A DNA stretch of 64,000 nt from VXYL01 sp963666465 (GCA_963666465.1 OY762824.1:3844001-3908000), one strand, 5' to 3'. Positions 47,099 through 56,399 are shown, numbered from the stretch's first letter. Made by a program: numbers and translations. The notes: a model not told the origin generated them from the letters alone.

Positions 47099-48649
47099 TC
47101 AGGCTTCGGCCGCCTCAAGGCTGCTGATGTTGCGCGTCGTTTCGCTGAACTCGATGCCGATCAGACGGATCGGCTCGCCGAGGTGGCGGTACTTGTCGGC
47201 GTAGCCGCGCTCCGCCAGCTGCCGCAGCGCGGCGCCCTCCCCGGCGCGCTCCGCCACCTTGAACTCGAACAGGTACACCTGCCCGTTGAAGCGCATCGCC
47301 AGATCCAGCCGGCCCGCCGACGAGGCGTCCTCGACGGTCAGGTCCATGCCCAGCGACGCCAGGGCGGCGTAGAAGACGCTGGCGTAGTAGCCCTCGAACC
47401 GGGCGATGTCGTTGCGCCGGTGCCAGTCCGACGGGATGCCCGCGAACATGGAGCGGAACTCGGCCTCCACTGCGGCCAGATCGTTGGCGAGAAAGTGGTC
47501 GTACAGCCGCCCCGCCGCCAGCGTCCGGTTCTCGCGGTCACCGGCGAGGCGCTCGAGCAAGACGTCGTTGAGGCTCTGGCGCACCTCCCGATTCGGGTAG
47601 CCGAGCCGGTAGCGCACACGCCCTCCACGGTGCGCCGACTCCTCGATGGTGAGGTAGCCGGTCTGGAACAGGAGCGCCTCGATGGCGATCTCCTCCACGT
47701 CGAAGCTCGACAGCAGGCGCTCGTCCGCCTCCAGGCCGTCCAGTTCGAACGCGTTGATCCCGCGCCGCGTCAGCATGTCCACCAGGAAGGTCGGGGTGCC
47801 GGTCTCGAACCACCAGGCCCCGAACTCGCGCCGCCGGCACAGCAGCAGGACGTCGAAGGGGTTGTACACCCGCTCCCCCCGCCAGCTGTAGCCGTTGTAC
47901 CACTCGCGGACCTCGCCCCGGTCAAGGCCCGCCATCTCCGGGGCGAACACCGTGTCCAGGTCCGCCTCCGTGTAGCCGCAGATGGTCGCGTGCTCGGGGT
48001 CGAGGGTGATGTCGATGAGGTTGTTCAGGCCCGAGAACAGGTTCACCTTGGAGAACTTGCTGACTCCGGCAAGCAGCGCGAAGCGCACGTGCGCATCGCA
48101 GTCCTTGACCACCGAGTAGAGGCCGCGCAGGAAGTCGCGGTTGGCGCGGGCCACCTCCGGCTGGCCGAGGGCGTCCAGGATCGGCTTGTCGTACTCGTCC
48201 ACGAGCACCACGACGCGCTCGCCCTCTCGGTGATGCAGTTCCTCCAGCAGAAAACCAAACCGTTCCGGCCCGGTGGCGTAGTCCGACGCAATCCCGGTGC
48301 GCCGCTCCACCGAGTCCAGCTGCGCCATGAGATTGGTGTGCAGGTAGTCCGGCGACGTGAAGTCGCCCCGGCCAAAACTGAGCCGCACCACGGGATGCCG
48401 TTGGCCCCAGTCCCAGTCTCCGTGGACGGCAAGTCCCCGGAACAACTCCTCGGAACCCTCGAACAGTTCCTTGACGGTGTCGAGCAGCAGGCTCTTGCCG
48501 AAGCGCCGCGGGCGCGAGAGGAAGTAGTGGGTGCCTTCCTCGAGGAGCCGCTGAATGTGGTCGGTCTTGTCGGCGTAGTAGCAGCCCTCCTCGCGAATCG
48601 TGCGGAAGGTCTGTATGCCGATCGGCAGCTTGCGTCGCGCTGCGTCCAC
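47099..48649 (-). CDS. AAA-ATPase-like protein with C-terminal PD-(D/E)XK nuclease domain
   Basis: The 516 residues match the widespread AAA-ATPase_like/PDDEXK_9 family. The opening KLPIGIQTFRTIREEGCYYADKTDHIQRLLEEGTHYFLSRPRRFGKSLLLDTVKELF includes a P-loop (RPRRFGKS); VVLVDEYDKPILDAL is Walker B. The C-terminal FNGQVYLFEFKVAE, preceded by DASSAGRLDLAMRF, gives the D-(x)-ExK nuclease signature. Its cellular role is unproven; such genes are often mobile or present in many copies. It starts at a GTG (48649), stands alone, and has a B repeat just upstream of the start. Confidence 0.92.
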   Translation of the reverse strand: MDAARRKLPIGIQTFRTIREEGCYYADKTDHIQRLLEEGTHYFLSRPRRFGKSLLLDTVKELFEGSEELFRGLAVHGDWDWGQRHPVVRLSFGRGDFTSPDYLHTNLMAQLDSVERRTGIASDYATGPERFGFLLEELHHREGERVVVLVDEYDKPILDALGQPEVARANRDFLRGLYSVVKDCDAHVRFALLAGVSKFSKVNLFSGLNNLIDITLDPEHATICGYTEADLDTVFAPEMAGLDRGEVREWYNGYSWRGERVYNPFDVLLLCRRREFGAWWFETGTPTFLVDMLTRRGINAFELDGLEADERLLSSFDVEEIAIEALLFQTGYLTIEESAHRGGRVRYRLGYPNREVRQSLNDVLLERLAGDRENRTLAAGRLYDHFLANDLAAVEAEFRSMFAGIPSDWHRRNDIARFEGYYASVFYAALASLGMDLTVEDASSAGRLDLAMRFNGQVYLFEFKVAERAGEGAALRQLAERGYADKYRHLGEPIRLIGIEFSETTRNISSLEAAEA

Positions 48650-48687
48650 GCTGTCGCTCGTCAGTCCGGATGACGGGGCAAGTCTAG

Positions 48688-48788
48688 CAGCCTGTCGGAC
48701 TTCGGACGGCGCAAGCTGGCCGAATGCCGACAGGACGGTCTGGGCTGGGGCAGGAAGCGTAGCCGAAAGGCAACGGTTCTTGTGGCGC
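48688..48788 (+). repeat. 109-bp dispersed repeat (B family), copy e
   Basis: CAGCCTGTCGGACTTCGG to CTTGTGGCGC, directly preceded by CTAG and lacking about 8 bp of the central spacer. It lies about 40 bp upstream of the AAA-ATPase-like gene start. Confidence 0.82.
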
Positions 48789-49222
48789 AGCCCGGATTAT
48801 TCATGGATGCGCGTAGCGAGGGCGACGAGACGCCGCTGTGGGTGGACCCGCACGCGTGCCAGGAGGCACGGAGTGGAGGACCCCGAAGGCATGGCTGCGC
48901 ACCATGTCGAGGGGGCCGGAGCGGACGTGTCCGCAGGACACGCGGACGTGTCCGCAGGACACGCGAGTACTTGCCCAGCCACAGCGAGTGTATCGTCGTC
49001 CGCAGCAGGGCATTCACGAATCATCCGGGCCAGGAGGTAAGCGCCGTTCTACGGCGCTTAGGAGCCTTCAGCCGGGAAGTAGGAGCCTTCAGCCGGGAAG
49101 CATCCCCGACCGCTGACGCGCAAGGAAGTACCGGCAATTCCCCCATCGCTGGGGGCGTACTTCCATGCAAGTCTGTCATAAATTAAATTGTCATCTTGAG
49201 GTGGCCGTGGTGTACTCTTCCG
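48789..49222. other. Gene-free stretch with tandem repeat, hairpin and S repeat
   Basis: No convincing gene. It holds a 2x21-bp tandem repeat at 48921-48962 (each unit contains GTGTCC-GCA-GGACAC), a perfect 9-bp hairpin TAAGCGCCG-TTCTA-CGGCGCTTA at 49039-49061, and the S repeat described separately. A short AT-rich tract follows it, near 49176-49192. Confidence 0.6.
49061..49171 (-). repeat. 91-bp structured repeat (S family), copy 3, with partial tandem duplication
   Basis: A full unit at 49082-49171 is preceded by a 21-bp partial copy of its outer end (AGGAGCCTTCAGCCGGGAAG, 49061-49081). The core hairpins are the same as in copy 1. This is the only copy not next to an intact gene's 3' end; it precedes an ISAzo13 remnant. 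Confidence 0.85.
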
Positions 49223-49667
49223 ATGAGGCGCAATCACGCACTCGAAGCGACGATCGTCGACAAGTACGCGGGGGTCAAGGGCCATCTGGACGAGCGCGGT
49301 CGCCGGATCTGGGCCGCGACGGAGTCGCGCGTCTGGAAGCACCGGCTGCAGCAGTTCGCCGACGAGACCCGCCTGCGCGTCCACGTCGGCCACTTCCCGC
49401 CGGGCGCCGGCAAGTGGAACAGGATCGAGCACCGGCTGTTTCTGCCACATCACGCAGAACCGGCGGGGCAAGCCGCTGCGCACCTTCGAGACCGTCGTCG
49501 ACCTGATCGGCAACACGCGGACCGCGGCCGGACTCCGGGTCCAGGCCGGACTCGACCCGGGCGAACATCCCACCGGCGAGACGGTCACCAAGGCCGAGAT
49601 GGACGCCCTGTCGCTCCACCGGGACGAGTTCCACGGCGACTGGAACTACGAACTGCGTCCACGGTGA
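49223..49667 (+). pseudogene. ISAzo13-family transposase remnant
   Basis: The start, DKYAGVKGHLDERGRRIWAATESR, matches the N-terminus of ISAzo13-type transposases. It jumps directly to VWKHRLQQFADETRLRVHVGHFPPGAGKWNRIEHRLF, which belongs near the C-terminus, so the catalytic middle is deleted. One extra T at about 49439-49441 then shifts frame; CHITQNRRGKPLRTFETVVDLI and the true end ELRPR follow in another frame. No function is expected. Confidence 0.85.
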
Positions 49668-49721
49668 AGGTGGAAACATAATATTGGCCTCGATCCTTAC
49701 CTCCTGGCAAACACCCGTACA

Positions 49722-51692
49722 ATGCAAGCACAGTCCCCAACTTCGAGCAGCACCATGGCCGAAGCACTCCAGTCGACACCATCTGACGCCGCAACGGCGA
49801 CCCATCCCCTGGACCCTCTCACCGCTGAAGAGGTTGAACGTGCCGCCGCCCTGGTGAAGCCAGGACTCGGCGACCATGCCGCATTCTGTTCCGTCGCCCT
49901 CGTCGAGCCACCGAAGGATGCCCTCAAGGCGCTTGTTGCGGGCGACCATCTGCCGCGCCGCCTGCGCTTCATGGGCTTCGACCACCCGGAAGGCGAACCC
50001 GACGGCGGCTTCGATGCCGTGGTTGATCTTGCCGCCGACAGGGTGGAGATCTCCCGCATCGCCAAGGGCCACGCCCCCATCGGCTTCGCCGATGTCATGC
50101 GCGCCGTGCGCATCACCAAGGAAGACCCCGGCTGGCAAGCCGCCATGCGCAAGCGCGGCATCACGGACTTCGAGCACGTGCAGATCGATCCGTGGCCGGC
50201 CGGCGGCTACCAACATCCCAGCATCCCGGCCGGCCATCGCGCCCACCGCGCTATCAGTTTCGTGCGCGAGCACAAGACCGACAACGGCTACGCCCGTCCG
50301 GTGCAGGGCCTGATCGCCCACGTGGACCTCACCGCCGGTCGAGTCGCCCACCTCGAAGACCACGGCGTCGTGCCCCTGCCGCCGGAGCACGGCCGCTACG
50401 ACGCGGCCAGCCAGCCAAAGTTGCGCCCACCGCTCAAGCCACTCGAAATCAGCCAACCGGAAGGCCCGGGCTTCACCGCCTCCGGCTCAGCCATCACCTG
50501 GGCCAACTGGCGCTTCCGGGTCACCATGCACCCCATCAACGGCCTCGTGCTGCACCAATTGGAGGTGCGCGATGGCCCGGGCAAAGGCGACGAAGCTCCC
50601 TGGCGTTCGGTGCTGCACCGTGCCGCGCTCTCCGACATGGTGGTTCCCTACGGCGACCCCGATCCCATGCATGGCTGGAAGCATGTGCTTGACGCCGGCG
50701 AAGCCAGCATCGGCAGCTGCGCCAACTCCCTCATGCTTGGCTGCGACTGCCTGGGCGAAATCCACTACCTCGACCATGTGACCGTGAAGCCGGACGGCAG
50801 CGCCCGCATCATCGAGCGCGCCATCTGCATCCACGAGGAGGACTACGGCATCCTCTGGAAGCACCACGACGCCCACGGCCAGACCACCGAGGTGCGGCGT
50901 TCGCGGCGACTCGTGGTGAGCGCCTTCCACACCGTGGGGAACTACGAATACGGCTTCTACTGGTATCTGTATCTCGACGGCACGATTCAGATGGAAGTGA
51001 AGCTCACCGGCATCGTCGGCGTCTCGGCGGTGAGAGACGGCGACGAGCGCCCGGAGTACGCACCCCTGATTGCGCCGAACCTCGAATCGCCCATCCACCA
51101 GCACCTGTTCTGCTTCCGCCTCGACTTCGATCTCGACGGCGACACCGCCCGCGTGTACGAAGTGGACGTGGAGCCGGCGCCCAAGGGCCCGAACAACCCG
51201 GACGGCACGAACTTCCTCGCCGCCGAGCGCCTGCTCGCCACCGAGGCCGAGGCCCGTCGCAACACCGACGCCGCCCGCTCCCGAACCTGGAAGGTGGTGG
51301 CGACGGAACGCACCAACCGCCTCGGCAAGCCGGTGGCCTACCGCCTGCACCCAAGCGCAACGCCAACGCTGCTCGCAAGCCCAGACTCCCAGGTCACCGC
51401 GCGCGCGGGATTCGCACAACACAACCTCTGGGTAACCCGCCACGAGGAAGGCGAAATCTCCGCCGCCGGCGACCACCCCAACCTCAACCCCGGCGGCGAT
51501 GGCCTGCCGGCCTGGTCGGCGCGCAACCGCAACATCGAAGACACCGACGTGGTGCTCTGGCACACGGTCGGCGCCACCCACCTGCCGCGCCCGGAAGACT
51601 GGCCCGTGATGCCCGTCGAATACTGCGGCTTCACCCTCCAGCCCGTGGGCTTCTTCGACCGCAATCCCGCGCTAGATCTGCCGTCGCACTGA
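49722..51692 (+). CDS. Copper-containing primary amine oxidase
   Basis: The enzyme oxidises primary amines to aldehydes with release of ammonia and H2O2. The 656 residues carry the topaquinone site VGNYEYGFYWYLYLDGTIQMEVKLTGIV (the Tyr of NYEY becomes TPQ), the catalytic base region PYGDPDPMHGWKHVLDAGE, the copper His pair IHQHLFCFRLDFDLDGD, and a late His in GATHLPRPEDWPVMPVEYCGFTLQPVGFFDRNPAL. No signal peptide is visible at either candidate start (ATG 49722 or ATG 49755), suggesting a cytoplasmic enzyme as in Gram-positive histamine/phenylethylamine oxidases. It is monocistronic; the amine is unknown. Confidence 0.93.
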   Translation: MQAQSPTSSSTMAEALQSTPSDAATATHPLDPLTAEEVERAAALVKPGLGDHAAFCSVALVEPPKDALKALVAGDHLPRRLRFMGFDHPEGEPDGGFDAVVDLAADRVEISRIAKGHAPIGFADVMRAVRITKEDPGWQAAMRKRGITDFEHVQIDPWPAGGYQHPSIPAGHRAHRAISFVREHKTDNGYARPVQGLIAHVDLTAGRVAHLEDHGVVPLPPEHGRYDAASQPKLRPPLKPLEISQPEGPGFTASGSAITWANWRFRVTMHPINGLVLHQLEVRDGPGKGDEAPWRSVLHRAALSDMVVPYGDPDPMHGWKHVLDAGEASIGSCANSLMLGCDCLGEIHYLDHVTVKPDGSARIIERAICIHEEDYGILWKHHDAHGQTTEVRRSRRLVVSAFHTVGNYEYGFYWYLYLDGTIQMEVKLTGIVGVSAVRDGDERPEYAPLIAPNLESPIHQHLFCFRLDFDLDGDTARVYEVDVEPAPKGPNNPDGTNFLAAERLLATEAEARRNTDAARSRTWKVVATERTNRLGKPVAYRLHPSATPTLLASPDSQVTARAGFAQHNLWVTRHEEGEISAAGDHPNLNPGGDGLPAWSARNRNIEDTDVVLWHTVGATHLPRPEDWPVMPVEYCGFTLQPVGFFDRNPALDLPSH

Positions 51693-52195
51693 TGAGGGAA
51701 GGCAAGGTGTCGTGCCTGATCATCGCGGCCCGCGAGGGCGAGCGGCAGGTCGCCTTGGCCCGCGGGCTTCTTCCATCGCAGTCCCGCGCCAGACTTGCCG
51801 TCGTCGCGCTGAAGGAAGCCAGGAGCCTTCAGCCGGGGAAGCATCCCCGACCGCTGACGCGCAAGGAAGTGCCGGCAACTCCCCCATCGCTGGGGCGTAC
51901 TTCCATGCAAGCCTGCGCCGCATAGGCGAACGGAGAATGGGGTGGCCGACCCGGGTAGGTTGGTGGATCGGCATGAACCTTACGCATTCGTCGTCTTGAC
52001 TGGCGAAGTGGGGGCGCCAGTTCCAGCGAATATGACGAGAGAGGGCAAGCTGTACCCTGCGAACGCTCGGTGAAGGGAGGCGCCGAACCGCGATCGGGCC
52101 CAGCGATTCGGTAGAGGGCAGGACGTCACGAAGGCTTGATTGCATCGCAATCGCCGCGTAGATTCGCGGTCTGGCGAGTGTGTGGAGCAGAGGCC
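51693..52195. other. Gene-free stretch after the amine oxidase gene
   Basis: It contains the S repeat at 51821-51911 about 130 bp past the amine oxidase stop. I see no supported gene in the rest; short frames here have no recognisable content. Confidence 0.5.
51821..51911 (-). repeat. 91-bp structured repeat (S family), copy 4
   Basis: AGGAGCCTTCAGCCGGGG to CTTCCATGCAAG, with one G fewer in the tetraloop stem than copies 1 and 2. It lies downstream of the copper amine oxidase gene, in the opposite sense to copies 1 and 2 relative to the adjacent gene. Confidence 0.85.
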
Positions 52196-52420
52196 GTGGC
52201 AAGCATCACGATCCGCAATCTCGACGACGACGTGAAAACCCGGTTGCGCGTGTACGCGGCGGACAACGGTCGCTCGATGGAAGAGGAGGCGCGGCTGATC
52301 CTGCGCGATGTAGTCGGACGGAAGCCGGGACCCCGCAATCTGGCTGCCGCGACACGCGCCCGGATCGAACCGCTTGGCGGCGTGGACCTCGAACTGCCGC
52401 CGCGGATGCCGGCGCCGTAG
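52196..52420 (+). CDS. FitA-like ribbon-helix-helix antitoxin, no toxin partner seen
   Basis: The 74 residues from the GTG at 52196 read ASITIRNLDDDVKTRLRVYAADNGRSMEEEARLILRDVVGR, the Arc/MetJ-type N-terminus of FitA/VapB antitoxins, followed by a C-terminal tail (RIEPLGGVDLELPPR) that normally binds the VapC/FitB PIN toxin. Downstream there is no PIN-domain gene: the next bases belong, on the other strand, to a broken helicase. The antitoxin gene therefore appears to be an orphan that inserted into or replaced the helicase gene's 3' part. Confidence 0.8.
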   Translation: MASITIRNLDDDVKTRLRVYAADNGRSMEEEARLILRDVVGRKPGPRNLAAATRARIEPLGGVDLELPPRMPAP

Positions 52421-52424
52421 CCGA

Positions 52425-52903
52425 TGCGAAGATACCGCTCCAGCTCTTCGCGCTGGCTGTTGCACAGCGCGTTCATCGGGTAGACGACGATCGCGGAAAT
52501 GCCCTTGTGGTCGTCTCCCGCCCGCTTGGCGCAACACATCATCGACGATGGGAATGAAATGGGCAAGCGACTTGCCGGAAACCGGTGCCGGTGGTGAGCG
52601 ATTTCGATGGCATCGGCCTGATGGCGGTGCAGTAGGAGGCGTTCGCCAGACGTGTCGGTCGGACGCTTGAGCCGGAAGATCTTCGCGCATTCCGCATCGA
52701 GCGCGCCGTCTGCGACGAGGTCGTCGATGTAGCCGCCCGGCTCGAAATTGTGGTTTAACTGAATGAGCGGAGCCGGCCAGAAACGGCCCAGCGTCATAGG
52801 AAGCGTCCACTTCATGCGAGATGTCATTGGCCCGGATTCGGGTGCTTCGGGAGAACCGCGCGTATTCGGCGATGAGTTCTTCGCGAAGGGCGAACACGTC
52901 CAT
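52425..52903 (-). pseudogene. DEAD/DEAH-type helicase N-terminal remnant
   Basis: MDVFALREELIAEYARFSRSTRIRA starts at the ATG at 52903. It continues in shifted frames with IQLNHNFEPGGYIDDLVADGALDAECAKIFRLKRPTDTSGERLLLHRHQADAIEIA, then SLAHFIPIVDDVLRQAGG, then GISAIVVYPMNALCNSQREELERYL. These segments are in the order of the N-terminus of large DUF1998-type helicases (the type seen in DISARM DrmA and similar systems). The Walker A region between HRHQ and the PIVD segment is missing. At least two frameshifts and the loss of all later motifs make it inactive. Its start overlaps the AbiEii stop (TGATG), so it was once the third gene of that operon. Confidence 0.75.
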
Positions 52904-53934
52904 CAGATTTCTCTCATATGCGGCGCATTTGCCCGCGCCTCGATCGCAGCGCACCGCTCCATCAGAGCATCGAACGGTTCTCCCTCGTCGAGCAGCATGC
53001 GGTCGGCCAGCATCCTGGCGTAATCGTCGGCGAGTTTCGACAGCGCGGCGCCGGTTGGAGTGAGCCGCAGGCTGCCCGAAACCGCAGCCTCATGGTCGAT
53101 CCGTTGTCCTCGGGCATCGTTTTCGGAAAAGAACATCGACTTGTGACGGGCCACAGCAAGGGCAAGTTCCCGGTCGGCCAGCGCACTCTTCGCTATTCCG
53201 GCCTCGTCGAGCCGCGCGAGATCGTGCCAGTGCCGCGACAGCCGTTCACCCCTGCGCCGATGCTGGTGGCAGTAAACGTGAACAGCGGTCGCCTTCTCCC
53301 AGAACGTCCGCTCCGCCAGCATGGTGCTCGGGCGCGTCTCGGGAAACACGAGATCGGGCAGAAACGCCGCGGCGTCGCAAACGACGGGCCTGCTCGTATG
53401 CGGCTCCCCGGTGGACCGGGCACCGAATTCGACCTTGACCTCCGGCCGGACGAAGTCGGTTTCCTGGAACAGCGGGTCGTAACGAACATACAGCTCGCCC
53501 CCTTCGGCACGAACATTCGCGGAGAATCCAGCGAGGCCAAGACCTTCCCTGACCGTGGGTAATGCCTGATCCCGGACCCATTCATCGAGGCGTACGCGGA
53601 TTGCGCGCGTCCAGCGCTTTTGCTGACTGCGCGTGGGCGGAAGCGCCTCGTCGCCAGCGTCCGCCACCAGGTCCGGCGCGAACGCCCGAATGTCGTACGT
53701 GATGTCGACGTCTTCGGAGAATCGGCGGATCGCTTGCCACACCTTGGACAGAGAGGTGCCGCCCTTGAAGATCAAATGCTCCGCAAAGGGCGCGTCGAAC
53801 AGGACGCCGAGCGTTGCGACAACCCAGATGTCCTTCTCCAGCAGGAAGCCCCGGCGACTGCTTGCGCCTTCGGCCACCCTCAATGCGAAACGGCGGTCCT
53901 CGGCGGAAAGGTGTTGAAACAGGGCATCAGGCAT
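52903..53934 (-). CDS. AbiEii/AbiGii-family nucleotidyltransferase toxin
   Basis: This 343-residue protein has the AbiEii hallmark FAEHLIFKGGTSLSKVWQAIRRFSEDVDITYDIRAF: a GGTSLSK nucleotidyltransferase motif and the DxD-type acidic pair (SEDVDI). Later segments FWEKATAVHVYCHQHRRRGERLSRHWHDLARL are also typical of the family. AbiEii toxins transfer nucleotides to target RNAs and act as type IV toxin-antitoxin/abortive-infection effectors. It overlaps the upstream partner gene by 8 bp. The frame is intact, so the pair may be functional. Confidence 0.9.
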   Translation of the reverse strand: MPDALFQHLSAEDRRFALRVAEGASSRRGFLLEKDIWVVATLGVLFDAPFAEHLIFKGGTSLSKVWQAIRRFSEDVDITYDIRAFAPDLVADAGDEALPPTRSQQKRWTRAIRVRLDEWVRDQALPTVREGLGLAGFSANVRAEGGELYVRYDPLFQETDFVRPEVKVEFGARSTGEPHTSRPVVCDAAAFLPDLVFPETRPSTMLAERTFWEKATAVHVYCHQHRRRGERLSRHWHDLARLDEAGIAKSALADRELALAVARHKSMFFSENDARGQRIDHEAAVSGSLRLTPTGAALSKLADDYARMLADRMLLDEGEPFDALMERCAAIEARANAPHMREI

Positions 53935-54523
53935 GTGCGATGCGCGCGCTCAACGGCTCTGCCATCCAGATTGGCATGATGGCCCGCGCGGCTGAAAGCT
54001 CGTCCAGATCTTCTGCGGAGAGCATTGGCAGAACCGCTTCAAGACCTTCGTCAACCTCTTTGGGGCCGAGCCATGCCAGCGCACGGATAACGTCTCCGGC
54101 CTTGCGGTGCGGGGCGGCAAGCTGCCAGCGCGGGGCGTGGCGCAACTCCACCGTGATACCACCGAAGTGTAGCCGGCGGTCGCGGCCCGAGGTCAGGTAG
54201 ACCTCCTGGATCGGGTTTTGAGTCGTCAGTCCCAGCCGATTCGCGGCCGAACCGCCGCACGGCACGAAGGTTTCGCCCCATAGCGCCGATAGAGTCTGGA
54301 GCGCCCTGCCGATGTTTGGCGCACATCGCCCGAAGCGGGTTTCCACCGGGCGCATGTACACGCCCTGGCAAATGCGCATGAGCTTGCCGGACCGAGCGAG
54401 CCGTGACAACGCCTGGTCCACTGCCGCCCTTTTCCCGAGGTGAAGGAGGCCAGCCGGGCATAGCGGGGTGGCCTCGGGAAGGCTTTCGGCGTAATTGATG
54501 ATGCGCTCCGGGAGGCTGCGCAT
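53927..54523 (-). CDS. AbiEi-like antitoxin (DUF6088-type transcriptional repressor)
   Basis: The 198 residues from the ATG at 54523 (GGAG 10-11 bases upstream) open with a winged helix: RSLPERIINYAESLPEATPLCPAGLLHLGKRAAVDQALSRLARSGKLMRICQGVYMRPVETRFG. They continue into the AbiEi-type C-terminal antitoxin domain (NPIQEVYLTSGRDRRLHFGGITVELRHAPRW). AbiEi proteins repress their operon and neutralise AbiEii. An upstream in-frame start at 54580 would add 19 residues and is less likely. The gene heads the antitoxin-toxin-(helicase remnant) operon. Confidence 0.88.
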   Translation of the reverse strand: MRSLPERIINYAESLPEATPLCPAGLLHLGKRAAVDQALSRLARSGKLMRICQGVYMRPVETRFGRCAPNIGRALQTLSALWGETFVPCGGSAANRLGLTTQNPIQEVYLTSGRDRRLHFGGITVELRHAPRWQLAAPHRKAGDVIRALAWLGPKEVDEGLEAVLPMLSAEDLDELSAARAIMPIWMAEPLSARIAHA

Positions 54524-54776
54524 GGATCTTGTCTCCAATCGTGATGTCAGAGTTTTCTGAACCAGAATACCACCAGACAACTTGAATGGAACCCAATATC
54601 CGGTTCGGTAGTCGGAACGTCGGATGGGGCACCGTGTTATCCAGGCGGGTCGCGTGGCCGATCACGAGAGCGGGTTAGGTCGGTCTTCTGGCTCATCGCG
54701 GATCGAGGCTTGCGCTTCGCGGGCCGCATTGGCGGTTGGTGAGGCGGAGTTGCGCTACGGCGTTGCCGGGGATTGA

Positions 54777-56252
54777 TCAGGGGGTCGTTAGGTAGCGGTC
54801 TATCTCCTGGGCGGCTTCGCGGCCTTCGTTGATGGCGCGGACGACGAGGGATTGGCCGCTGCGGCAGTCGCCGGCGGCGAATACGTTGCTCACGGACGTG
54901 CGGTAGGCGCCCTTGTCGGCCTTGTAGTTGGAGCGTTCGTCGAGACCGATGCCGAGGGGTTCGCTGACGTAGTGCTCGGGGCCCAGGAAGCCCATCGAAA
55001 GGAGCACCAGGTCGGCGTCCCAGAAGCGCTCGGAGCCTTCGACGTTGTTGAAGCGGCCGTCCGCCATCTCCACATCTACCGTCCTGAGGCCGGTCAGGCG
55101 GCCGTTCTCGCCAACGAACTCGGTGGTGGAGATGGAATACACCCTCGGATCGAGGTTGAATTTCGCCGCTGCCTCCTCATGGCCATAGTCCACGCGGAAG
55201 ATCGCCGGCCAGGTGGGCCACGGATTGCCGGCCGAGCGTTCCCGCGGCGGCATGGGGAAGAGCTCGAAATTGGTCAGCGTGCGGCAGCCGTGGCGCATGG
55301 AGGTGCCGATGCAGTCCGTGCCGGTGTCGCCGCCGCCGATGACGATCACGTTCTTGTCCCTGGCGCTGATGTAGTTGCCGTCGGCGAGGTTCGAGTCGAG
55401 CAGGCTGCGGGTGTTCCCGGTGAGGAACTCCATGGCGAAATGCACGCCTTCGAGTTCGCGGCCGGGGATGGGCAGGTCTCTGGGCGTGGTGGCGCCGGTG
55501 GCGAGCAGCAGCGCATCGTGCCCTGCCGCCAGCTCGGTCACGGAGAGAGAGCCGTTGGAGCCGTCGCCCACGTCCGCCCCGGTGACGAACTCGATGCCCT
55601 CCTCGCGCAGGAGGCCAATGCGCCGCTCGACGACATCGGGCTTGTTCAGCTTCATGTTGGGGATGCCGTACATCAAGAGGCCCCCGATGCGATCGGCGCG
55701 CTCATACACGGTCACCCGATGCCCGGTCTTGTTGAGCTGCGCCGCGGCGGCAAGCCCGGCCGGCCCGGAACCCACCACGGCCACGCGCTTGCCCGTCCTC
55801 GCCGTCGGCGGTCTCGGCACCACCCAGCCCTCGGCGAATCCCCGGTCGATGATCGCCATCTCGATGTTCTTGATGGTCACCGGCGGATCGGTGATGCCGA
55901 GCACGCAGGAACCCTCGCATGGAGCGGGGCAGACGCGCCCGGTGAACTCGGGGAAGTTGTTGGTGCTGTGCAGGCGATCGAGGGCATCGCGCCACTGGTC
56001 GCGATAGACGAGGTCGTTCCATTCGGGGATGAGGTTGTGGATCGGGCATCCGGCTCGCTGCGCCGGGCCGCCCGGAAGGTCCGGCGACTGGCAGAACGGC
56101 ACGCCGCAGTCCATGCAGCGCGATGCCTGCGTCGTCAGCCGCGCCACGTCGTGCTCGGTATAGATTTCCTCGAAGTCGTCAACGCGCGTCACGGCGTTGC
56201 GGTACGGCGCCACCTCGCGCGAAAACTCCTTGAACCCGGTCGGCTTACCCAC
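54777..56252 (-). CDS. gltD: Glutamate synthase (NADPH) small subunit
   Basis: GltD oxidises NADPH and passes electrons through FAD and 4Fe-4S clusters to GltB. The 491 residues contain the N-terminal cysteines CMDCGVPFCQ and GRVCPAPCEGSCVLG, FAD site VAVVGSGPAGLAAAAQL, NADPH site VIVIGGGDTGTDCIG, and FAAGDCRSGQSLVVRAINEGREAAQEIDRYL at the end. The start is a GTG at 56252 (MGKPTGFKEFSRE). It should follow gltB directly, but a repeat element and a two-gene insertion of about 2.4 kb separate them; whether it is still co-transcribed cannot be told. Confidence 0.96.
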   Translation of the reverse strand: MGKPTGFKEFSREVAPYRNAVTRVDDFEEIYTEHDVARLTTQASRCMDCGVPFCQSPDLPGGPAQRAGCPIHNLIPEWNDLVYRDQWRDALDRLHSTNNFPEFTGRVCPAPCEGSCVLGITDPPVTIKNIEMAIIDRGFAEGWVVPRPPTARTGKRVAVVGSGPAGLAAAAQLNKTGHRVTVYERADRIGGLLMYGIPNMKLNKPDVVERRIGLLREEGIEFVTGADVGDGSNGSLSVTELAAGHDALLLATGATTPRDLPIPGRELEGVHFAMEFLTGNTRSLLDSNLADGNYISARDKNVIVIGGGDTGTDCIGTSMRHGCRTLTNFELFPMPPRERSAGNPWPTWPAIFRVDYGHEEAAAKFNLDPRVYSISTTEFVGENGRLTGLRTVDVEMADGRFNNVEGSERFWDADLVLLSMGFLGPEHYVSEPLGIGLDERSNYKADKGAYRTSVSNVFAAGDCRSGQSLVVRAINEGREAAQEIDRYLTTP

Positions 56253-56399
56253 CGTCGACGCTCGCCTCGTGCCTGTTGCGGCAGCCTAGAGCCGCCCATC
56301 ACCCTCGATTGCCCCGGAACAAAGACGCGACGCCCTCCCCCGCGGGGGCGCGTAAACTGACAGAAAAGGGGTGGCGGATCAAGCTCGCTTTGCTGTGGC

